A DNA stretch of 64,000 bases, taken from positions 16,629,704-16,693,703 of the forward strand of contig NC_088304.1 of assembly GCF_032854445.1 (NCBI RefSeq). The letters run 5' to 3'. Numbering within the stretch: the first letter of the stretch is position 1; each line of letters begins with the position of its first letter. A model generated the notes under the pieces. It saw only the letters and a list, made by a program, of their open reading frames with translations. It was not told the DNA's origin and did no database searches. The stretch is from Liolophura sinensis (Eukaryota; Mollusca; Polyplacophora; Chitonida; Chitonidae). Of this stretch, positions 57,885 to 64,000 are shown piece by piece. The translations under genes and the position numbers were made by a program.

Positions 57885-58180
57885 TGCCGTGGCTGGTCGA
57901 ACATCGTGCAGTGCCCCGTTAACCATCCTGGGGTGGCTGGTCGAACATCTTGCAGTGCCCCGTTAACCATCCTGCCGTGGCTGGTCGAACATCTTGCAGT
58001 GCCCCGTTAACCATCCTGCGGTGGCTGGTCGAACATCGTGCGGTGGCTGGTCGAACATCCTGCAGTGGCTGGTCAAACATCCTGCAGTGTCTTGTCGAAC
58101 ATTCTGCAGTGCCTTGTCAAACATCCTGCAGTGGCTGGTCAAACTTTCTACAGTTGGATGGTCGAGCATCCTGCTCGGTT
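57885..58180. repeat. 22-bp minisatellite with 44/66-bp sub-blocks
   Basis: The unit CCTGCAGTGGCTGGTCAAAC plus AT, with variants (CTTGCAGTGCCCCGTTAACC), is repeated about 13 times. The left part alternates two unit types. It lies about 1.5 kb beyond the SPPL3 stop codon, possibly within its 3' UTR. Confidence 0.92.
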
Positions 58181-59687
58181 ACTTCTACATAGGATGTGTT
58201 CCTTCAGGAAGACGAAGTCACAAGAAGCAAGCTCTTGTCCTCCCATCCAAATGAATGAGGTCAAGCGCTGTTAAACCCACTTCTTTCGACCTAGAGAGTA
58301 AGAACAGGGTGGGACAGGGCCCCTGTTTGATGTGTGGGAGTAGTGCTGAGATCAGTAGAGTTGTGGAAGAAGGACACGTCTTACCCTGGACATGTACAGG
58401 TTGATGTTCAACAGACCAAGATCATCGTTTCTTCAAAATCCAAAAATAAAAAAAAAAAATTTCACTTTGTCATTTCAGATGGTCAGATTTCTTCAAAACT
58501 CCCATTTACATAATGTACCACTATGTGCACCTCCAACTGGTTTAAAACACATGGAATTTTTCACAACTTGTAAACTTTGTACAAGTGAAACAAATAAAAG
58601 CACCGTAACACCTTTTTCATGAAACAACAGTCCAAAACACACTCAGTTGTTAGTGTACATGTATACACTTTTGTACTGAATCCACACTGACTTGGATGAA
58701 ACGGGTGTTTCCTCTGCCCATCTCCAAGCATTCTAACCAACAGTACACTCAGCATTTACATTCTGAAAGATTCTCCTGGGAATTCCCCATCTCCTCCTTA
58801 TATGGTCATTCAAAACCAGCTGACCTCCAGACAAATTGTTGATCAACCATGGTAACCTTTCTCTGAGGGATAAGGTAATGTTCTTTTTCACACTTCACAA
58901 TCTTTACTTACACACTGATGGAGTTGGTAGATTTTTCACACATGCATCCCAGACCAAGAGTCCACTTTCTGGTAAGGAAGCAAAAATCCACCACATAAAG
59001 CACAAGGTGACAATCCAGCCTGATAAACTTCCATGTCTTCTTAAAAAACGTTAAACTTCCAAATGAAACGTAAAATTTCTTGGACATAAAATAAGTAATA
59101 CACGGAAATGACAAGTGGAAGTTTGACCACTGGTGTATAAAACGTGTTATGGCCACAATATGGAAGCATCTACCCAATCAGAAATAATCTTACTGAAGGG
59201 CTGATCATATGACCAAAAAGTCAGTAAAAGTCTTTCCTGTTGCACGGGTTTTAATGTTTTCTTTCGTTGTGCAATCAGGGAGGTTGTTCACCCTTCACAA
59301 ACTCACCCTTGTAATACCCTGCTTCTTGAGTCACTGACCTATGAGGTCCACGAACACCCAGCACAGGAAATACGGACAAGCTGAAACTCTGTGTCCTTCA
59401 CTCCATACACATTGTACGTCTTTATAAATGTTTCACAATTAGCCACGGAAAGACTTCAGCATCACACAATTTCCTTGATATCCTCCAATACCTGAATTCA
59501 ATTTAAATTCCTTCATTTCTGGGCACAAAAAACAAATGCTGTTATTCTCCGCTTCTGATTCGCTTACTTGTCACAAATATTTCACCTTTCACTCATGTCA
59601 CCAACAGGTGGTTATGCTTCTAGCTGCCAGATGGCAGGCAGGCAGGCAGTCAGACATCCAGTAGGCCATCAGGCTTCTAGCAGAGGG
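58181..59687 (-). other. Probable SPPL3 3' UTR or flank
   Basis: No coding exon is recognised. No canonical AATAAA was found on the minus strand near the stop. A variant ATTAAA lies at about 59252-59257, some 430 bp downstream. The extent of the UTR is unknown. Confidence 0.4.
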
Positions 59688-59759
59688 TCAGACTTCCATG
59701 AACTTGGCTGGGGCTCCTGCCTGGATGAACGGTTCATGCCACATTCTTCGCAAGTCACC
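59688..59759 (-). CDS. SPPL3: SPPL3 terminal exon
   Basis: Encodes [20 protein letters not shown], then MEV and a TGA stop (59688-59690). The acceptor GTTTCAG adjoins at 59760. Confidence 0.95.
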   Translation of the reverse strand, partial: GDLRRMWHEPFIQAGAPAKFMEV

Positions 59760-60336
59760 CTGAAACAACATCACTATTTTCACATTTGTCATCTACATCA
59801 AAGGAAACATTTTGCTTGATTCTGATCTTTTCATCCACCTTATTTGGAGTTTTTTTCTGATTAATTTCTTGTTAGAAAAACTTAAGTGCTGGCACCAACA
59901 GCATCATTTTAAGGCTTCTAAAAGTACATTTTAAAGGCAAAACCTTAGGTCAAGTACGTACGTGGGACGGTCTGTCAGTAACCTGCGGATGGTTGTGGTT
60001 TTCCCTGGGCTCAGCCCGGTTTCCACCCACCATAATGCTGGCTGCCGTCGTATAAGTGAAATATTCTTGAGTATGGCGTAAAACACCAATCAAATAAATA
60101 AATAAATAAATAAATAAATTAGGTCAAGTACAGTGTGTAATAATTCTCCACAATTCTTGTTTTGATTTATTTATTTGAGCGGTGTTTTACGCCATACTCA
60201 AGAATATTTCACTTATACGATGGCGGCCAGCATTATGGTGGAAGGAAACCGGGGGGAGGGCAGACCCACTGTGGCTTAGTCTAACACTAAGCCACAGTGT
60301 TGACAGCAATATTTGTACAGCAGCACAGAGTTAATT

Positions 60337-60370
<34 letters not shown>

Positions 60371-63057
60371 AAAGAAAACTATATAGCTTATTTTTTCAAC
60401 AGATGAGAGTATAACAGTTTACCTTGAGGTACGCCATAGTAAGCAGGGGCAGCAATGTGAAGGGTACAAGATAGAGTAGAGCAGGCTGGGCCGCCCGGAA
60501 CACTTCTGAGGAAACAGTGGCCGTCAACAAACCTGAGGATAAGAAACAGGAGAATAAGTCAGTTACTGGTCTTGCCTCGGGGGTGTGGGGTGTGGTCAGC
60601 ATCACACCTCAACATGGAGCCTGTGAAATTTAAGACAGAGGTACAGCAAAACCGAGAGTGGCTACATGTAGACTGGAACATGGAACCAGTCATGGGTTGA
60701 AGTTTAACAGAAGGGGAAAGAAAACCACGCATGTTCAGGATAGAAATTCTGACATTTTCAGTGACAGGCTTGTTGATGTTTATCACTGGAACAATTATCA
60801 AATACAGCAGATGACAAGGACAGTACCTAATTTTACTTACAATGATGTACATCGTCTATAACTTGCAACAGGTGGGTAAGAATTGTAGGAAAGTAGAGAA
60901 TATTGTCTTTCTCTGATGCATTGTCATATCCAAATGTGTAACAAGATGGTAAATTTTTTATTACATGAACGCAGAGAATCCTGTATGAGCTAAACCGTAA
61001 AAGTCATTGCCATAAGCCTTACACTTACCTAAAAAATATCCTACAAGTGAGCAATGGAAGTATGTGATTCGCTGTACATAATTTGGAGGTGGGGGAACTC
61101 CTGTTTCTGCGTTGCCGACTAACTGTGCTCTCTTGTAGGCGTCGTAGCGTAGCACAAAACATAACAACAACCCCGGCATAACCTGGGAAGGAAATTAACA
61201 TGTATCTGTACTCATACGTGCAAGGAACGGGTTTTTTGGAAGACCAAGTATCACCACTGTGCACTTCGTCAAGTGACATTAGCATTTAAATGGTGATTTT
61301 AACACCACACCATTCAGTATTTCACTTGCATAAAAGTGTTTTTCCACCCGAAGAAAGAAATTAAGAATGGTTTCTCATACCAATGGTAACTTTTATCAAG
61401 ATTTCAATAAAAACCAGATATACTCACTATATCTCCTAACCCTAACATGGAAAAATGACTGGAGTTCTGCATGCTGTGAAGAAAAAAAAAAAAACAGACT
61501 GATATGATAAACTAAATTTCACACAATATATCTTTAGTCAACAGCGATGTGCTGAGATCCAGATGCAAAAACTTATCAGCAAAAACAGCTGAGACCTGTT
61601 TAGAGTAACCCACATTTTAAATGATCTGCTTAAAATGTTTAGAAGGAGGCCTACAATTTCACTCTTTTGTCTACAAGTACATATAAACATATACTTTCGA
61701 ACAACCTAAATCCATTTCCCCAAAACTTTGGTATATTGCAGGAAACAGTAAGAAAGATTGTAAATGTGACATTCACTTTCTGAAAGGTGAAAATGACGAA
61801 TCGATTTAATGCCTATGTTTCACCTTTCACTCATACAATATTACTAGTGCTAAAGCATCACTGTGGTACCTGTAACCTTGATCTAATTTAAAATTATCTT
61901 TTCTTTACCAGAATCAACTTTCGTCATCTTTCTGAAAAATGTATGAATAAATGCACGGAAACCCGATTTATTTATTTATTCATATGACTGGCTTATTACG
62001 CCATATTGAAAAATATTTCGCTTATACGCCGATGGCCTTACGGTGAAAGGAAACCGGGCTAGGGTAAACCCATGACCATATGCAGGTTGCTGCAGATCTT
62101 GCATAAGCTGGACTTGAACTCACAGCGATCAAATCGGTGAGAGGCTCATGGGTCATTGCACTGCACTTGCACACTAACCACCTTGGCCACAGAGACTCCA
62201 ACCCCACCACCCAACCCCAATGGAAACCAGACTCTGCTTGACTGGTAACACAATTAGCCATGGTAACAGCACGAGCAATAGCCTGAGCAATCATCTTACC
62301 TCGGGAACACCAGCTTGCCAGGTAGTGAGAGCTTGGGAGCATCCTTTACCAGACCAGTCAAGTGCAACTTTTTAGCAAAAATCCCAACCTTGGGATAAAC
62401 AAACAGTCATGTTAAGGGTATCACTTTGAATGTCAAAACTGGACACACATGTGGAATGGACAAGTATATTTTCAGAGGCAAATAATGGTCATAAAACACT
62501 TACACTTCCACAAGGAAGCTTGAAACACCTTTATAAGATCAACAGAACTACCAGAACAAAGGAAATTGAGTTTCTTGGTCATTAGTGAAATTTTATGTCC
62601 TATTATTAACAGAGAATTGTATTTCTTCCATGTGTATAAAACTACAGATTCAACATTTTGTACAAAGAAATTCAAAGAGGCCATCTCAATAGTCGACTGC
62701 TGGAACTGATTGCGTGTTAAGCACAAGGTAAAGTATACACCTCACCAGTTCGAGATAAGGCTGAGATACAGTATGATATTACTGAAAAGCGTTTTCTGAT
62801 CACTTAGCTTTCTATCTTTCATCTCACATTTGCATACTGACTGATCAATTAACATCAGCTGAATGCACTTTCATGTAAATTTGAAAAAAACAGTCGCAAT
62901 GGTAGTACATAAAGCTTAATTTCTTGCAATCATGAACTGCTCTTCAGCACATGAAGTCGTCCCACTTAAAACTCGCAATACTTACAGGATTCTCTGCTGG
63001 CCTTGTGGCCACCTTGACCATTACGTTGGCACTAAATATGTATGATGAGAAAAACAC
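59688..63057 (-). CDS. SPPL3: SPPL3: signal peptide peptidase-like 3, C-terminal half (6 exons)
   Basis: SPPL3 is a multi-pass GxGD aspartyl protease of the Golgi that cleaves type II membrane proteins, notably glycosyltransferases. Exons in transcript order: 62986-63057, 62300-62388, 61428-61473, 61029-61182, 60423-60532 and 59688-59759. All junctions are GT-AG on the minus strand and phases agree. The visible 180 residues include [20 protein letters not shown], holding the second catalytic aspartate (GLGD, visible residues 65-68). They also include [16 protein letters not shown], holding the PAL motif (137-139). The end [11 protein letters not shown]...FMEV is the SPPL3 C-terminus. The first catalytic motif (YD) and the N-terminal helices lie beyond 64000. 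The gene is cut by the window edge, not broken. Confidence 0.96.
59958..60118 (+). mobile_element. SINE family A, 5'-truncated, with TSD
   Basis: The 3' half of family A with an (AATA)n tail. It is flanked by the 13-bp direct repeat TTAGGTCAAGTAC at 59945-59957 and 60119-60131. It lies antisense to SPPL3. Confidence 0.96.
60163..60256 (-). mobile_element. SINE family A, truncated
   Basis: Tail and proximal core on the minus strand, in sense with SPPL3. It breaks off at GGAAACCGGGGGGAGGGCAG, just before the hairpin at 60267. Confidence 0.88.
60267..60299. repeat. Perfect 14-bp hairpin
   Basis: CACTGTGGCTTAGT and its exact reverse complement flank the 5-nt loop CTAAC. It lies at the broken end of a SINE A copy, inside the last SPPL3 intron. 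It could be a foldback left by repair at the insertion, or part of another element. Confidence 0.85.
60423..60532 (-). CDS. SPPL3: SPPL3 exon with PAL motif
   Basis: Encodes [20 protein letters not shown] and then [16 protein letters not shown]. The PAL motif is needed for active-site conformation in presenilin-type proteases. Confidence 0.97.
61029..61182 (-). CDS. SPPL3: SPPL3 exon after GxGD
   Basis: Encodes [20 protein letters not shown], a Pro-rich loop, then [13 protein letters not shown]. It splits a Gly codon with the next exon. Confidence 0.96.
61428..61473 (-). CDS. SPPL3: SPPL3 exon with GxGD motif
   Basis: Encodes [15 protein letters not shown]. The acceptor at 61474 follows a T-rich tract (TTTTTCTTCACAG). 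Choosing it over a nearer CAG is forced by phase. GLGD contains the second catalytic aspartate. Confidence 0.95.
61967..62200 (-). mobile_element. SINE family A, full length but diverged
   Basis: The minus strand shows the tail (CTGGCTTATTACGCCATATT), core (GGAAACCGGGCTAGGGTAAA) and head (CACTAACCACCTTGGCCACA). It lies in the SPPL3 intron between 61474 and 62299. Confidence 0.85.
62300..62388 (-). CDS. SPPL3: SPPL3 loop exon
   Basis: Encodes [20 protein letters not shown] and then SLPGKLVFP. It ends two bases into a Ser codon. [11 protein letters not shown] is the conserved loop before the GxGD helix. Confidence 0.94.
62986..63057 (-). CDS. SPPL3: SPPL3 exon, after the YD helix
   Basis: Encodes [20 protein letters not shown] and then AENP (24 codons). 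It begins directly after the expected YDVFW catalytic segment, which must be in an exon outside the window. Confidence 0.95.
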
Positions 63058-64000
63058 CTGAAATACAACAGAAAAAGACATCAGTCTATAATTCTTCATA
63101 CAGTGTTTTAAGATACATGTATATCCAAGCGAACATTATAGATGACTTGCTTTAATGACCATGTTCGATCTCTGACAAATGAATCGTGTGCACTTTGTGA
63201 GAGCCACACTCCAGGAGTGACTATGCAATTCTTTTGTTAGAGATCAAAGATGGCCACGAGTACAAGTTACCTACAGAATGCAGTCTATACCTTGGGCTGA
63301 GACTTGTCTAGGAATACAACTTAGGTTACAAGCACAATTTTAATGTACATTTTTGTCCTATGCTTTAATTTAGAATACTTTATGTAGGTATGCTAGGTTT
63401 TAACATTGTAATTTACAATTTTTCACTTGTATCTGGGAGTCATGTGCACATATACTATGTCTTCTTGTGGCAGGATCAGTCCAAGCCGCCACTGAAGCAT
63501 CATGCCGAAGACATCAGACATGATATCCCCACCCAGTCACATTATACCAACGACAGGCCAACCAGTCAAGTTTTCTTACTCTAACCTCTGACTGCTGAGT
63601 GCCAAGAAAGGTAGCAGCAAGCAATTTTTAAAGTCCTTGGTGTAACTCGACCTGCGTTTGACCCCAGGGTCTGTAACCATTAGACCACCAAAGAGGTCTA
63701 GAATATTTTATGGCTATCACAGCAATCATGTTTGTGAATTTATGGAAATCTCAAGTCTTAACCACTACAACTGGACAGGTATATGTGCCTGATAACCCTC
63801 CTGATTTATTTATGTATACATGTATATTTGATGGTTGTTAAAACCACGCTCAAGAATTTTTGGGCGGTAGAAACCAGAGTACCCACAGTGAACACAGTTA
63901 ATGACAAACTTTCTCGAATGCGACGCTGATATATATATATATATATATAAAAGGGGCACAAGCGGTCTTTGATAAACATTAGATTCTGCAAACTGCCACA
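63058..64000 (-). other. SPPL3 intron, cut by window edge
   Basis: No exon is seen. It contains a family C SINE at 63455-63700, a diverged SINE A-like segment at about 63803-63890 and a TA run at 63931-63948. Confidence 0.75.
63455..63700 (-). mobile_element. SINE family C copy
   Basis: On the minus strand a tRNA-like head (GGTGGTCTAATGGTTACAGA; B-box-like GGTCAAACGCAGG) is followed by a body spelled on the plus strand as GCATCATGCCGAAGACATCA and CCCAGTCACATTATACCAAC. It is the clearest family C head. Confidence 0.8.

Larger units (their letters stand above)
59760..60422 (-). other. SPPL3 last intron
   Basis: Carries two SINE A copies in opposite orientation with tails facing each other, a 14-bp perfect hairpin and a 29-bp A-run (60340-60368). 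Confidence 0.85.
60533..62985 (-). other. SPPL3 internal introns
   Basis: The four intronic gaps, 60533-61028, 61183-61427, 61474-62299 and 62389-62985, hold only the SINE at 61967-62200 and AT-rich DNA. Confidence 0.75.

Noticed and set aside
1-64000. Integrated viral sequence, transposase or reverse transcriptase gene
   Set aside because: No open frame with polymerase, integrase, capsid or transposase motifs was seen. Only non-autonomous SINEs and tandem repeats are evident.

Overview
The window is metazoan nuclear DNA. Two intron-split genes are supported, and nothing bacterial (operons, ribosome binding sites) is present. The rest is AT-rich intergenic and intronic DNA with short tRNA-derived retroposons (SINEs), microsatellites and an unusually large number of minisatellites. 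The commonest SINE ends in a GTGTTTTACGCC-type tail with AATA repeats, and a second ends in CACTCACTCAC. From memory I associate both with marine lophotrochozoans, most likely a mollusc. That taxonomic call is an inference; no alignment was run.

Layout. Positions 1-38,700 hold no gene that can be firmly supported. They contain SINE copies, about eight tandem arrays, a few dispersed repeats, and several islands of complex, more GC-rich sequence (about 7.97-8.23, 17.53-18.06, 18.54-18.83, 19.54-19.84, 21.88-22.24, 23.4-23.7, 27.56-27.85 and 31.46-32.03 kb) that could be conserved regulatory elements. A possible first coding exon of an unidentified membrane protein lies on the minus strand at 36,005-36,185. 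A 79-bp satellite array (36.72-38.28 kb) ends just before the first gene.

Positions 38,750-53,104 on the plus strand carry ten exons of the mitochondrial Era-type GTPase ERAL1. All five GTPase motifs and the C-terminal KH domain are visible, every junction is GT-AG, and the reading frame is continuous. Its introns contain full-length and truncated SINEs and a 1.4-kb array of 60-bp repeats. Positions 59,688-63,057 on the minus strand carry the last six coding exons of the intramembrane protease SPPL3, including the GLGD and PAL catalytic motifs. Its 5' exons lie beyond the right edge. The genes converge tail to tail across 6.6 kb holding minisatellites and SINEs. They show no obvious functional link: one is a mitoribosome assembly factor, the other a Golgi protease.

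The most notable non-genic observations are these. Three otherwise different SINE families share a related 3' tail, suggesting mobilisation by one LINE lineage. A perfect 39-bp inverted repeat pair bounds a 1.66-kb segment. About 13% of the window is minisatellite, including one array with a 180-bp higher-order period. Several perfect hairpins are present. No CRISPR, phage, defence system or other clearly new biological system was found.
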